Source: Cinnamomum chago
Taxonomy: Eukaryota > Streptophyta > Magnoliopsida > Laurales > Lauraceae
NCBI GenBank assembly: GCA_038049695.1
Contig: CP142451.1
Coordinates: 10,476,001 to 10,540,000, forward strand
Length of the DNA: 64,000 nt
Direction: 5' to 3'
Shown: piece after piece, positions 12,451-25,800 of the stretch
How the letters are laid out: the number at the start of each line of letters is the position of its first letter
Numbering within the stretch: position 1 is the first letter of the stretch
Notes under the pieces: generated by a model
What the model was told of the DNA's origin: nothing
The model's input: the letters and a program-made list of their open reading frames with translations, nothing else
Databases searched by the model: none
Made by a program: the position numbers and the translations under genes

Positions 12451-12519
12451 GGCTGCACGTCCTCTTCAAGGCCAATCTCCTTTCTTTTTTCTTATGCGGT
12501 GAGGTGAGAGAAGAAAGAG

Positions 12520-12897
12520 ATGGGAGGAGAAAGAGAGGGTGAAATGGAGGAAAAGGCACAATCAGGTGCTTTCTATTTTTTCTTGTGTAGATCTGTTGCT
12601 CTTTTTCTCTTTTGACCTTTTTTTTTGTTTTTATTTTATTGGTGTTTGAGGAAATCGGCAGACTCATCTTCTTCTCCCAATTTAGTTCCAAAACCCCAAA
12701 TCTCACCCATCAAAACCCTAAACCCCTCCTCCTTCAATCCATCGTGCAATGAGGGTTTAAGAAATGCAACCTTAAGGAAGGGCCCAAATAAATGGGTCTT
12801 TGATCCTCTCATTTTACTTAAGAAGAAATGGGATGGGAGGAATCCATCTGCTGATACACCACCCATCATCCTCCAACTGCCAAACCACCATTCCTAA
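12520..12897 (+). CDS. Predicted small two-exon protein, function unknown (copy X1)
   Basis: Exon 1 (12520-12565) encodes MGGEREGEMEEKAQS and ends at a GTGCTT donor. Exon 2 (12662-12897) follows a TTGAGGAAATCGGCAG acceptor in matching phase, giving 93 residues. The protein has a Ser/Pro-rich first half and a basic Trp-containing C-terminal part (GPNKWVFDP, LLKKKWDG). No signal peptide or membrane segment is seen, and I do not recognise the family. A TATA box at normal distance, in-phase splice sites and an equally open second copy support a gene. A non-coding transcript remains possible. Exon-like pieces downstream (near 13043-13079 and 13423) have splice-like borders but follow the stop codon. 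Confidence 0.45.
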
Positions 12898-13838
12898 GTC
12901 CTCTTTCTTCCAGATTCCCCTTTAAAAGGATCTTATATTTTTATGTTACCTTTTTTTTTTTTTTTTTGTAAAATCCGTATTTATTTATTGGTCTGTAGGA
13001 CTTGCTCTTACTATGATTAGTTCTATCATGTTTATCTGTTGTTACAGCGACTACGAAGGATTTGGTGGTATAGGAAAAGGTATGTTTTAAGATTTTCTTA
13101 AACATGTATATTATTCTGGTTGCTCAAGCTATTATGTATGTTACAGATGTTTTACTGGTTTTTCTAATAGATAGCTATAACAATGGAATGTAAGAGAATT
13201 TTTGTTGGAAAGAATTAGATTTGTTCTTCTTACGTAAAGTGTAACATATTGTTATTCTGTAAGTGCAATCTGGTGTCATAAAGCAGAATTTTGGGACTTT
13301 TCTTTTATAATTTACTAATATAAATTTAAAAGCTCTCATGGTAGACCTAAAGACATGTTCCTGGAAATCTAATTGTTGAACTTGAAAGTATGTAATTAAA
13401 TTTTATGTTTTTTATCATTTAGATGTCACTGAGACTTATCTTTGCAATCTTTGGTGCTCTTATATATTGGTCAAAGACAAGTTCTACATGATGCATTATT
13501 TAAAAAGAACATTTAAATAGAATTGGTCTTATCAATAAAAGATCATGCATGTGACACCACTTGACAGCCCTTGAAAACAAATATCCCAGTTCTTTTGGGT
13601 TTACGTGGTTTGTAGAAACGAAGCTCGGAGATGAGGGCAATCAGTTTGATTTTCTCTCTGCAAAAATCATAGAATCTAACACTTTTGATTTATTTTCTAT
13701 TTTCATGCTTGTGAGGGTTCTCAAATATATGGATGGAGACGGAAATCAGGGCAGGATTTTGGGGATTTAGGTGATTTAGGATTTCTTTAATGAGAAAGTG
13801 AGATGAGTTGGTGCTAGAGAATAAGAGGATGAGAAAGT

Positions 13839-14535
13839 TGTAAGACCCCGACTCCACCTTGGTAGGTTTAGTGCTTAATCAACCTTGATTTGGCACCTAA
13901 TATTTGTTTTGGAGGATTTGATGAAGGATTAATTAGGTTAGTGGGGTTTGACCAAAGTTAGATAGAGCTATGACCTTTTAATAGTTTCAATCATGTATGT
14001 GTATTTATAGCATTAGTGGTTCATGTGCATTTCATCAAACATCTTCCCTACATCATTTCCACAATTAGACCCAACTCAGCCCATCTCCAGACCCAAAACA
14101 AACCAAGGGCATTTCCATCAAAGAAGGTTTTTTTTTTTCCAAATTCCAGTCAATCAAATGGACTTGCATGCAAAGTCCACCAAATACCCATTTTAAAACC
14201 CCGTCATGCCACGTTTTCCCCTTCACTTCCTGCTTCATCCACTTCCTCACAGAGAGAGCTTCTTCGCTCCTTTCTTTCTTCTTCATTTCTTCATTTCCTT
14301 TCCTATCTAGCCTAATACAACTAAGAGAATGAATGCTTGTAAGGATTTCCTACCCATCTTCATCTTCAATCTCTCCTATCCTCTACCACAAGCAACATAT
14401 CTCTCAAGCAATTCCCATTGGCAAAGTTCTCATTCAATCACCATTTCCTTTCTTCCAAGCAAACTTAGTTGATTGTGCATGTTGATTTGAAGAACTTGAA
14501 GCATCGCCCATCTCCAAATTCGGCATCTTCTCCAA
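13839..14535 (+). mobile_element. LTR-like fragment (fossil), in block X1
   Basis: The sequence opens TGTAAGACCCCGACTCC, the style of 5' end seen in many plant Gypsy LTRs, and runs into pyrimidine-rich leader-like sequence. Copy X2 extends the same sequence beyond 38954. No gag or pol sequence adjoins it, so it is an isolated fragment. The family assignment rests only on the terminal motif. Confidence 0.4.
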
Positions 14536-14764
14536 TACGGTGAATCCTTAGGAATTAGAATACTACTAGGAATGTGGGGTGCCCAATGCAACTTCCCCAT
14601 TGGGAGGAGACATCTTGATTATTTCAATAAAAGAATTCATGAGTTTGGTGTGCATGCTTCTCTTTGGTTGAGAATGCTTGTGCTTGTGTGAATCTCTGGG
14701 GGATTCAACCAAGCCCTATTTGGCGTTTGTTCTATATCTTGTTGAATCCCTTGAATATTTAGCC

Positions 14765-15720
14765 AAATTCCGTAGTGGAGTTGGTCCTCATAATGGTCTT
14801 TGGATTATATTTTGGCATGATGAGTGGTGTGGGCAGGGGGTTTTACTCAATCAATTTCCAAATATCTCTATTCTCTTGATAGACGTCCTCACGCATTTGT
14901 AGCTGAAAATTTTACCATCATAAGAGGATCTATTGTTTGGGACTTTTGTCTTTGAAGGAACTTGACGGATAATGAAATAGCAGATCTATGTATTTTGCTT
15001 GGCTTACTGGATAAGGTCTATGTATCAGTGGGTAAAAGAGATGTTCGGTTATGAAAACTTGATGCTAAAGGTAACTTTACAGTGAAGTCGTTTTATAATG
15101 TTCTGATCGATAGTTCTAATGGTGATGGAGTTGGTCTTTGGAGGAGATTTTGGGATCCTTATATCCTGCCTAGAGTTTTGGTTTCTTGCTGGCTGGTGAG
15201 GAAAGAAAAAATCCTTACAATAGATAAATTGAGAAGAAGAAATCATTTTATTGTTAATGGCTGCCCTATGTGTTTGCGGGATGAAGAAACGGTGGATCAT
15301 TTATTTATTCATTGTAACTTTGCTCGCAATGTTTGGATGATTCTTTTTTCTCGGTTCGGAATTTCTTGGGTTATGTCAGTGGAAGATTTATTTCAGCAGT
15401 GGCATTTCAAGTGTTGGTTTGCTCGTGGTAAAATTTTATGGAAGTTCTTGTTATATGCTTTTTTGTGGAAGGTTTGGTTGGAAAGAAATAATAGAATATT
15501 CAAGAACAACAGTAGAACAGTGGAAGACATTGTAGAGATAATTGTTAGGACTGTCTCAGAATGGGCGACTATGATAGAAGCATTTCAAGGAGTTTCTTTG
15601 GATGATCTTAACAGGTCATGGGATGCTGTTTTAAAAGGGGTATGGCGTGTTAGTTTGTCTTGTCCAATCAGTTGGATGCCTCCTCCTAGGGCAACATGAA
15701 GAAAAAACATCACTTGTAGG
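14765..15720 (+). mobile_element. LINE (L1-like) 3' fragment, zf-RVT region
   Basis: An upstream piece reads GPHNGLWIIFWHDEWCGQG, the FWxDxW stretch found after the reverse transcriptase in plant L1 LINEs. An open frame at 15082-15699 then carries the zf-RVT pattern (LPRVLVSCWLVRKEKILT, CPMC, HLFIHCNFARNVW). The RT core and endonuclease are absent, so this is a 5'-truncated copy with at least one frame interruption between the two pieces. The stop lies at 15697-15699. No clean A-tail or target duplication was found, so the 3' limit is uncertain. Confidence 0.8.
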
Positions 15721-16179
15721 GTGAGTTTTTAGAAAAAAGGGGAAGAGTTTGCATAAAAATATAGATTCACCCTTCCTAGAATAGGGCTCATGTATGGTCA
15801 AATTCCCTATTTAAAGTTATGAAAATTAAATTTACATTGCTTAAGTTATGCCTAAGGCACCCCAATAGTCCTGAGAATACTCAGGAGAGGATATTGCTAG
15901 AACTGTTTATTGGTGTTGTATGATCTTATTATTACTAATATTATCATATATAGGATCCTATCATCACTATTATTATCATAAGATCCTATAATAATAATAA
16001 TATCCTATTATAAACCATATTGCTAGAATCTTATCATGATTTATACTAATAATTTGAATGATAAAATTAAGGTATATTTACGAAATACTTAAACTTCGAT
16101 TTTATGGTTTTATGAAGAAAAACAAGAACCATGGGTCAATGGTTTGTGCTCTTTTTTTTGTGCAAAAACATCCCATTGA

Positions 16180-16850
16180 CAATATCGTCAATTGTAATGA
16201 TGATATCGTCAAAACCTTTCATCTTCTTCGATTTTTCTTTCCTGTATCTCATCTTGACTTCAAATCTCTCACCACCTTCTCCCTTCACCAACACAGTTGC
16301 CTCTACCATCTTCATCTTTTCTTTTCACCACCAGCATACCGTCTCTCCTTAGTCTCTCTATTATCTGCTCTTCATCTCCATCACTGACCCACCTCATCTT
16401 CTATATTCCCATCTCATCTCTCTTAACTTCATTCTAACCTCTTCTGCCTCTTTCCCTCACTTTATCTCTTTTATCAACTTTTCCTCAACAACCCACATCT
16501 CATTTACCTTCCAGACACCTTACAGCCACTGAACCCATTTCCACACCTTTTCATATTCCAAACACCTCATAACCACAAAACCCACATCTCATCCATCTTC
16601 CAAACATCTCACAGCCACCGAATCCACATCTCATCCACCTTGCAAACACCTCACAGCCGCTGAACTCACTTCTTTCCCATTCATCTTCCAAATGCCCTTC
16701 CCATCACCAACTGACCATCTTCATCATCAATTTTGGGCCCCATCACCTCTTTTCTCATCTTTGTCTCTCAATCTCTCCTCTTTTTTCACAACCACCCTCT
16801 TCATTTTCTCTCTTCACACTTTCAAATCCAAGGTGGAAGAAGATGAAGCA
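16180..16850. repeat. Pyrimidine-rich tract with a degenerate ~45-bp tandem repeat
   Basis: Nearly 700 bp with strong strand asymmetry (C+T on the plus strand). Between about 16494 and 16700, units resembling CATCTCATCCACCTTCCAAA then CACCTCACAGCCACTGAA recur four or five times with drift. The short open frames here are composition artefacts. No gene was identified. Confidence 0.65.
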
Positions 16851-16909
16851 GAAAATGGTTTTTAGTAAAAATAAATAAGAAATAAATAAACACAGGTCTT
16901 TGATAATAT

Positions 16910-19900
16910 TGTAACACCCCGCCCCCTAATGGCCTATTAATTATAATTAATTGTTTGATTAGTTAGTAAGTTAGTTTAGAGTCTAAATAGTTGGGTTTAA
17001 CGCCGGAACTCGTGTGCGAAGTTTCGCACGATTCGGAGCGCGTTTGGGTAGGATAGAGGTCTTTTTGCTAATTGGGTAGGGTTTCAGGGAATACAAGAGA
17101 TTATGAGTTTTGTGAGTTGGGTGCATTGGGTAAGTTTCGTCGTTTCATGAACTTTAGCCTTCGGTCGCGTTTCGATTCGACGCGTCGAAGAGGCCCGAAA
17201 TTCATCAAATGTTAATTTAGGCCGACCCGGAACTTGACCCATCAACCAAAGCCCAAGTCCAAAGCTCAAACCCAAAGCCCAAGCCCAAGATCCATTTACT
17301 TAAGTATCCTACCAACCCACTTACACTTATCTCCTTTTCATTCAATCCCATTTACTCAACTCAACAACTATCCCAACACAGCAACCGACTCATCTCTTCT
17401 TCCTTTCCTTCATTTCTTCTTCTCCGTCGACGAGCACCGGAGCTCCGGCGAAGGAAACAAGTCCACCCATCTTCTTCCTCAAGTCTTCAAGAGTCCAACC
17501 ATACACTTTTCTCCTTGTTTCACCCACAACCCACTTAAAGGTAAGCTTTCAAAGCTTGAAAACTATTTCATCATCTTCTTTCTTAGTTAGAAATGGAGTA
17601 GATAGGCTTACCTTGACCCTTGGCATGCATTTATAGGAGCTTGTTGGATTTGGAGGGGTGTTACACCTTTTTGGAGCTTCAAAGTGTTTTCCTTCCTCAC
17701 TTTCTTCTTGACTTTGAGTTCATCGCATCACTAAGGCAAGTCAATAGCTATATTAATGCTTGATATGTTTGTTTACCTTGATTTGGATGCTTAAATCATG
17801 TTTTAGATGTCATTGGCTCAATTAATACTTTAGAATGTTGAAAACATGATAAATTGGCTTATAGTTTGAATGGAATGGATTTAGAGTTTGATGAAGTGAT
17901 TAGGTAGTTTTATGGATCTTAGTTGAGGTGTTTTTATCCATATATGTGATGCTTATCAGGTCCAAGAAGAGAGAAATGGGAAAAGTCCCATTTCAGCCCA
18001 GAACAGGGGCTGTGCCCAGTTTTCGCAGGCCAGCCGGTCGACCGGCCTGCAGGGGCAGGTCGACCGGGCAAGCAGGGGCAGGTCGACCTGCGGGTCGACC
18101 TGACCTTCTGCAGTTTTCTGCAGAATTCCTTCTGTGAAGGATTTTTACCCTGTCTTGTGTGGACTTTGGTGGACCTTTGGATACCCCTTTGTGGACTCAT
18201 TGGACTTATTGTGAGGACGTCTTGAGCCGACGTTCGTCACTGTTGATTCGGTTGTATCGGAATCCAACCTAGTTCAATCTTGAATGGTACGGGACAACGG
18301 GATACTCTTCTTTAAATTTATGCACGAAGATTGTTCGTCCGAGTATCGCGAACCCTAACCCCTTCGTTGACTGAATAGGTTGTGCGATGCTTCAGGGTTG
18401 ACACTCTACTTAGTATTGGATTGTTTATTCGCTTTGATTCCGAATGGTACCTTCGGGTACTATCTTCTACATGTGATGAGCATGTTCTTTAGTTCTATTT
18501 GCTTTGCTTTATTAGAGGATCCTTTCTGAGAACTTAGATGATGGACTTAGGATCCCCTTTGATGTTTCATTTTGTTTCGATGTTCGTTTGAAGTGTTGAG
18601 GCTAGGGAGCTTTGATTGTTAGGCTTAAAGAGGACTACTATTGATATTTGTTTTGAGTTCGATTTGATTTGGAATAAAGTAGTTCTCTATTGGTATTGAA
18701 TCTTGTTCGCGCAAGAAGCCTAGCCCTTCACAGATGTTTTAGGATTCTTTGTGTCAGGCACCACTCAGCTGTTAACGTTCAACACAGTTGTAGCACCGAC
18801 TGTGGGAGAACCCGATACCACCTCGAAGCAAGATAGAGCCAGAGCTCACGGAGCCCGAGCTACTTGGTCCTCAAAGCAAGATAGTGCCAGAGCTCTCGGA
18901 GTCGGAGTACTTGAGCTATGAGTTGTTTGGATATTGGATATTGGGTTTCATCCCAATTGATGATATAGATTAGCATATGTGAATCGCCTACTTTGATAGT
19001 TGTTTATGATTCGAATGCAATGTATCTCTTCCGATCAGAGTGCTATGCATACTTTATGATTTTGGTTATCATTCATTCTCTTTAGTACTGCATATCCATG
19101 TGATTTCTATACCTATTGCTTTGCCATCCGTTGTGTTGATGATGCTATTCTTGGTGCATAGGTACCGAGCTCTATTACCCCGGAGAGGAGGAGACGACGG
19201 AAGAAGTTCAGGCAGATCAGCCTGATGACTTCTTAGAGTATAGTACGGATGGCATTGTATAGCCGTGACGACCCCGTACACGAGAGCTACACGATTATCC
19301 TCCTAGCTTCATCTTTTGGTTGCTTTATACTCTTGTGCAGGCCTAGTTTTAGTTTGGCCTTTTACTTGTAATTAATATTTTGTAATAGTCTTAAACTTCA
19401 ACCTTAACTTTGATACTCAGTATATTGCTCGTAAACTATACATCTATAAGATACCTCTTGTTTTATGAAGCTTCCGCTATTGTTTGATATATTCGAGGAA
19501 ATGTTTATACCTCACAGCGGTCTTCGATCCAGATGGGACACGATTAGGGCAAGTGATATGTTATTATCATTGGAAAAGTTTTAAATTGGCCCTAATCTCA
19601 CGCATAATCCCGGTTTCACTTTTGGGGGCGTGACAAGTCGGTATCAGAGCAGTACTGGTTTCTAGATTAAAAACAAGTAGAAACTTAAGACGTGTGAGGA
19701 TTGGGTTTTCGTTGGGTATCTTAGCTTGTGTAGATTGTATAGTTTGTATGTTAGATTGAGTCCCATAGGACTAACATGTCTTTTCTTGCAGAATGGCTGG
19801 GGGACATACTCGTTCTACTCAGAACAATGATCAGGCTGGGTCTAGTGGAGATGGATCAGCAGAGGCTAGATTCAATCAGCTTATGCAGGCCTTTATGGAT

Positions 19901-20525
19901 TCCCAGACAGCACAGGCTCAGACTCAAACACAGCAGCGGGAAGAGCAGAACAAGCAGCGGGAGGATCAGGCTACCTTCCAGGCTCAGATGCTGCAGTTCT
20001 TGCAGAGGCCAGCCCCGGTACCTCAGGTCATCATCCCTCCTAGGGTGATAGACTTGAATGATATCTATGACAAATTCAAGAAGAGGAACCCGCCAGTGTA
20101 TTATGGGAATGAAGACCCACTCGATGCTGATGAGTGGGTGGTACAGATGGAGAAGATCTTCAAGGTCTTCCAGTGCACCGGACGGGAGCGTGTGCAGTTG
20201 GCATCCTACATGTTCAGAGGAGTGGCAGAGCTATGGTGGAAATCGGTCATGACTCCTTATGACACGATTGAGGATGCTGAGGCTTGGATGTCTTTTCAGA
20301 CACTTTTTCGAGCCAAATATATTCCACCCCACGTTCAGGCTCAGAAGCTGATAGAGTTTGAGTCGTTGGTTCAGGGAGCGGACCCAGTGCAGATCTACGA
20401 GCAGAAATTCACGAACCTCTCGAGATTTGCACCATCTTTGGTTCAGGTTGAGGCGGACAAGGTGATGAGGTTTATTCGGGGACTGAGACCCGATATTCAG
20501 ATGGAGGTGACATCTGTTACCTTAG
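16910..20525 (+). mobile_element. Gypsy-type LTR element fossil: 5' LTR, PBS, partial gag
   Basis: A long LTR begins TGTAACACCCCG (16910) and ends GGGGCGTGACA (19635), about 2.7 kb. Four bases later comes CGGTATCAGAGC, a primer-binding site complementary to tRNA-Met. A gag frame opens at 19793 (MAGGHTRS) and includes a retrotransposon gag domain (DEWVVQMEKIF, LASYMFRGVAELWWKSV). Similarity stops near 20525, with no protease, polymerase, integrase or 3' LTR. The copy is therefore 3'-truncated. LTR style and gag suggest a Tekay/chromovirus-like lineage. Confidence 0.88.
18020..18110. repeat. GC-rich palindromic cluster inside the Gypsy LTR
   Basis: Repeated motifs CCGGTCGACCGG, GGGGCAGGTCGACC and GGTCGACCTG form short self-complementary units in a ~90-bp G+C-rich island within an otherwise moderate LTR. 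It lies well downstream of the expected transcription start. Confidence 0.7.
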
Positions 20526-20639
20526 TCATCCGATATTCTCTCTAATGATTGTTGTTATAATATGAAAATTAATAAGATAATAATATTATGAAATATCATT
20601 ATTGTCATTATCATTGTCATAAAATTAAGATACATGTCC

Positions 20640-21443
20640 CATAGTTATCAAAATCCTATGATTTGTATCCTGAATCCCAATTTGTATCCTGAGTATTAAG
20701 GAAAATGATTCGTATCTATGTAACAAATCCCATTTATAGATGAATCTTAGGATTCAAATGTGAATCTTACAATTCGATACTTGTTTTGTCGAATCTTACG
20801 ATTAAAGCAATGCAGCCGAGTGAGAATAGCTACAACCGCTAAATTAATATTAACAATCTTTTAAGTTTGTTTGTTTCTTTATTCTTTTTTTCTTTTAGCG
20901 TTTTAACTTTTAAATGTTATTTAGTAGTTAATAAAATTTCTTAATAAGAATATTCACAGCTTTAGGGGGGTTTTAGATATAAATAAAGAACTTGCATTTA
21001 ATTGAAGTGTTTGACTATACGTATGGTGCGTGTCTATATCTTCTTTTTAATCTTTTTTTGTTTTTTCTTCATAAACACTTTTTTAACTTAAAGAGATATC
21101 CTACTGTGTAAGATTAATGGTTTGGATTTAATTTTTACTTTTATATTTTGATTTAAGTATAGATTAATACCTTAAACTTATTGAATCACAGATCATTTAT
21201 TTTGTATTAATATATGCCGTGGTGTTCTTGATATGATTGTATGATAGACTTATTTGTCATTGTATTTTTACTGATATAAATGGACAAATGATGGTTATGA
21301 ATAACTACTTGTTTTTTAATTTATAATTTTTTTCAATTTTATTAGAATAATAAAGAATCCTATGATTCGCGATACAATTCACGATTTGATTCGATTCATG
21401 GGTATGAACGATTTGTGATATGATTTTGATTTTCAAAACTATG
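20640..21443. mobile_element. hAT-like MITE, copy 1 (8-bp TSD)
   Basis: An 804-bp AT-rich element starts CATAGTTATCAAAATC and ends GATTTTCAAAACTATG. It is flanked on both sides by the exact 8-bp repeat ACATGTCC (20632-20639 and 21444-21451), as expected for hAT insertion. The interior holds repeated CGATTC/GAATCG-like words and no transposase. Shorter relatives lie at 22988-23414 and 32162-32603. Confidence 0.85.
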
Positions 21444-21941
21444 ACATGTCCTATTATTTATGATATGATAATACGATCTTTTTCAATAATTTCCGTTAGA
21501 TCTTATTATCATGATATTATTATATATAGGATTTCAATAGGATAAAATCTTATTAAGATTTTTTCATTATTGTTATTATTATCAAAAGATATTATAATGT
21601 GGTAATAATAAAAGGATCTTATTATAAAGCAGATCACCCGAATCTTAAGATCCTATTATTAATGATATCGATGAAAACATCAATACTATTAATAAGATAT
21701 TTTTATGATTATAATAAAAATAATGTGGGTTTTTACCAAAAAATTATAAAGAATTCCACTAATTAGCAATTAATGGTAAGGACTTGAGTTTTTACCCAAG
21801 ATGGATAACTGGTAAAAAATGATTTTTTTCCCAAACTATCCATAGGTTGTGATATCTAAACCTAATAACTCCGCAAAATGGATGTTTTGAAAACCTTGCT
21901 TATGTTTTCCATGGAGTTTTTCTATATGTAGAAGAGAGATT

Positions 21942-22075
21942 TTGATGCGGAGTGGGGTACCAGGTGTGTGGCGGGTAGAGGCGTAGAGACGAGTAATGGA
22001 TGGTGGGAGGGATATTGATGCGGAGCGGGTAGAGGTGGAGAGACGAGAGATGGATGGTGGAAGGGATATGTCAGA
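21942..22075. repeat. Two-unit GC-richer tandem repeat, about 70-bp period
   Basis: TTGATGCGGAG followed by GGGTAGAGG, AGAGACGAG and ATGGATGGTGG occurs twice (from about 21941 and 22014) with small differences. The downstream segment to about 22470 holds no gene that I recognise. Confidence 0.75.
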
Positions 22076-22896
22076 CTTTAGTATGAAAATTGGCCTCACG
22101 CCAAACTCCCCATTGCGGGCGAGGAAGAAGAGACAACTTGGGAAAACCCAAAATCACTCGTAAGAAATTTCATTAATCAATAACTAAAGCCAAATGAGGC
22201 ATTACAACCATTCAAATGCAATGATGACCAGGATTAAAACATCCACCTAAATACTACTTAAGACATAAATAAATAAATATATAAATAAGTAGGATAAGAT
22301 ACGTGGGCTAGGCCCAAAGAACGGGTCGAGACGGATGGACTGGGCCATTGGCAGGTCGACCCATGGGGACCATGGGTCTGTCCTGCATCAGATTGCCACA
22401 TGTATCTATTTAGAGAGTTGCTCACGAAGACTGGGTGTCTTCCTCCCGGTCTCTATAACATCTACTTGAACAAAAAAAAAAAAAAAAATCCAAAATACAT
22501 CTTTTACAATAGAATGAATTAATACGAGGTTTGGATCTTAAGTAAGTTTGGGTGTGTTTCAATGTGCTCTAAATTGTCATTAAAAAATCAAAGATAACCT
22601 GTGCAGTGTGTACTAAAAATGTGTGGTTTGCCCCCTCAATTTACCATGGAAGATTGTGGCCATTAGGTTGCTAATCTTGGCCAGGTCATCCGTTGAGAAA
22701 GATTAAATTGCTCATATGAGAGACCAAGACCCTTCTCAGTGCAACGGATATGAATCATCATTGACCCTCATTCCCATCAAAGATATTGCATTTCTTGAAA
22801 GAACCAATCAATAGATTTACTTTATTCCCTTTCTCGACAACCTTTCTAGTATGACTCCTCTCCTTTACATGAGAATGTGTAGAATTTCCCATCGGC

Positions 22897-25800
22897 ATTG
22901 AAGATGTCTAATTCAAAACGTTACTTTGATCCAACCCCCCCCTTTTCCTCTTCTCAAGTTTCCCGTCTTTTAGTATATTGTGATGAGCATAGTTATCAGA
23001 ATTCTACGATTCGTGTCCCGAATCCTAAGGAATTCTATGATTCTTCATGAACACTTTATTAATTTCAAGCGATATGGTACTGCGTAAGAGCGATGTTTTT
23101 TTTTTAAACTTCTATATTTTGATTTAATGATAACAAACACTATATATATTGATACTTCAAACTTATTTAACTAATTACACATATGTCATGATGTTCTTGG
23201 TATCTTTTTATGATAGACTTATTTGTCATCGTATTTATATATCTTTAAATGGGAAAATGGATGGTTTTGAATAACTACTTTTCTATTTTTCATTTTAGTT
23301 TTTAATTATTTTCATTCTTATTAGAAAAAAAAAATTCTTAAAATATGCGATACGATTCAATTCGATTCATGGGTATGAATGATTTGCGATATGATTCCGA
23401 TTTTCAAAACTATGGTGATGAGATACTGAATCTTGTAGTGTTTAGTTAGTCATAGACGTAACCAAAGAACAAAGAAGATAACTGGGATTAATAAGATATT
23501 GAATTGGCAATGGAGAAGAAGTTACTCCATCAAGGAGGCGAGTTTCCATTTGAGCTGAACTCTATAAAGACTTAGAATGCTACGAAAGAAAACATGTAAC
23601 TGTTGGCGAATACTACACTTCTTTGCGTTCTGATGGCAAAGAACAAGGCCTTCATTTTTTTTTTTCCGGAAAACTTCAAATTGAATTACTCCCAAAGAAC
23701 ATACTAAGCTAAATTCCTCACTTGTCTCTTTTGAACACAGGTATGACAGAACCTTCTTCAGAGAAGGAACCGCTCATTCCCGAACAGGGAGATAGAGTAA
23801 CAGAACACGCTGTTGAAGTGGTTCATACACAAAGCAATCATCAGAATGAACAAGCACATAATGAGGAACACCAGAGCATAAGTCAAGAGCAACTAGAAGG
23901 GGAACGACGACTTGCTAGCAATCTGACAGAATTATTTCTTTTCCTCATGTTCACGGGGATTGAACTACCTTGTTCATATGTTTGGAAAATAGTGTGTATT
24001 TTCATATATGCACTCACAGGCGTTGTTTTTCCTATTTTCTTAACAAGGAAATATCATGCTGATTTCCTTGTTATGTCGTCGGCGGTGCTTGGTATGCACA
24101 CTTTTTTTTCAGTCATATGTTTTACCCATATTTCATGTAGAGTATGGAAGGACGGGACGAAGAGTTATCTGCTGCTTCTGGAAAAACTAACCAAATGTGC
24201 AGTAGCTTTTCATGGGGAATACACAGCCAAGATCAAGGTGAGTAATGCTAAGAATCATTTTTACCTTTATTAATTTATTTGAGTTGTATTTGATTCATTG
24301 TGTTTTTCAATTCTACTTGAAACTTGAGACCCAAAACAGCCCCAAATTACTGAGTTTCTACTGTTGCAGGGGCTGGGTAAGCATTTGAACATAACAATGG
24401 TAAAATTGTGTTACCCCAAATTTTGTGTGGGGAGTAGGCAGTAATGTCGCCAGTTTTTTGTGCCACAATTGATGGGCCCAAATAGATGTGAACCTGCTTG
24501 GGATCATGACCATGAGGGTTGCCCAGAAGTGTGCTATAACCTGGAAGGTGCATCACTTGATCAGGTGCGCCATGTGGGTTGACCAGGCTTGCAGAAGATT
24601 TTGGATTGTTGACTGTTCTTTCCCATTTTAACTGCCAAATTGATCCTTTAACTTCTCTATATTTAGGAATAACTAGTGGGCAATGCACGTGCACGGAATA
24701 TAGAGTTTCACTAAGATAATTCGAAAAAATAAAGTTATTGGACAATTCATGGTAATGATCCCAATGGAGAAAGACCAACTTACTTACCAGCCTAATTATT
24801 TTGATAAATTGATCAATTTGCAATAACTCATTGTGCTTATGAAATTCAGTAGAAATTTCAATAGAAAGAATTTAAAGAAGATTGAATAACAATGGTTGAA
24901 AAAAAGTTGCAAACGCACAAATGAGTACGCTAAACACTCGCCAATTTGAATATAGATAAATTATTGAGACCTTTTTTGAACTAAGATTTGTCTAAAACTT
25001 AGCGCCAAATAAATACCAAATTCATAAATTCATGTTGAGAAGCATCAAATGTCAGTAATATGAATAAAAAGAAATTTGAACACCATGGAAAGGAGCGAGA
25101 TTAATATCTCAAAATTAGAGTTAGAGCAATGACTTAAATATCTTTCTTGAATTAAGGTGACACAACTACCAAATTTTGAACTCAAATTGAATTTTTCCTT
25201 GTGAACAAGATAAAAATTTAATAAATCCATCCAAACTTGTGGCACTTCTTTTTTGCGTTTTATGTGTCATAAATCAATTCTATTAGATTCTAATTTTGTA
25301 GGAAGTGAAGCTGTCAAATAAATAGCATAGTTTCAGCCTAGACAACCAACTACAAAGAGATCTTTAGCCATGCACTCGCAGGGTGGGCACAACTACTTCC
25401 TTCAAATTTCCTAAGAAAATTTAATGGAAAATTCATTATCCTAGCATTATAGTAATGTGGTTGCAACATTGGATTAATCAGCAGGAATCACCTCCAAGAG
25501 TAACATTGGCGTGGCCTAAGATAATGCCTTGCTGAAGATTGTATCATACGTATGCTGAAAATATAGAATGTTAGTTAGGATTAAGTACTTAGTCCTTGGA
25601 TGCTTTTTTGTTGAGAACAAGACTCCTGTGGAACAATAAATATTAATACTTAACATGGTTCACTCTAAATGCCTGACAGATAATGAAAGTTATAGAAATA
25701 TTTTTTGAAAAAAGGTTTCAAAACGTTGAATACACTAAATTTATCAAATACTATAGGCAACTATGAACCAGAAAAGGGCTTGAGTACTGTTTAGGAGACC

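Larger units (their letters stand above)
12289..14535. repeat. Duplicated block X, copy 1
   Basis: This block recurs in the same orientation at 36722-38954 with only scattered substitutions and small indels. It spans a TATA-bearing promoter, the small unknown gene at 12520-12897, its downstream sequence and the first ~700 bp of an LTR-like sequence starting TGTAAGACCCCG. Similarity starts at TATGAGGCCTAAT and ends at GGCATCTTCTCCAA. After that point copy 1 passes into unrelated sequence. Confidence 0.92.

Noticed and set aside
14016-14315. A 99-codon frame present in both X blocks
   Set aside because: It lies in the LTR-like, pyrimidine-rich leader sequence. Conservation between copies only reflects the recent duplication.
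17928-18200. Arg/Gly/Pro-rich frames on both strands
   Set aside because: They come from the palindromic GTCGAC cluster inside the Gypsy LTR and have no start context or homology.
24347-24823. A 158-codon minus-strand frame in block Y1 (also in Y2)
   Set aside because: It is in the intron antisense to the DUF3537-like gene. It is broken into two frames in Y2 and has no recognisable domain.
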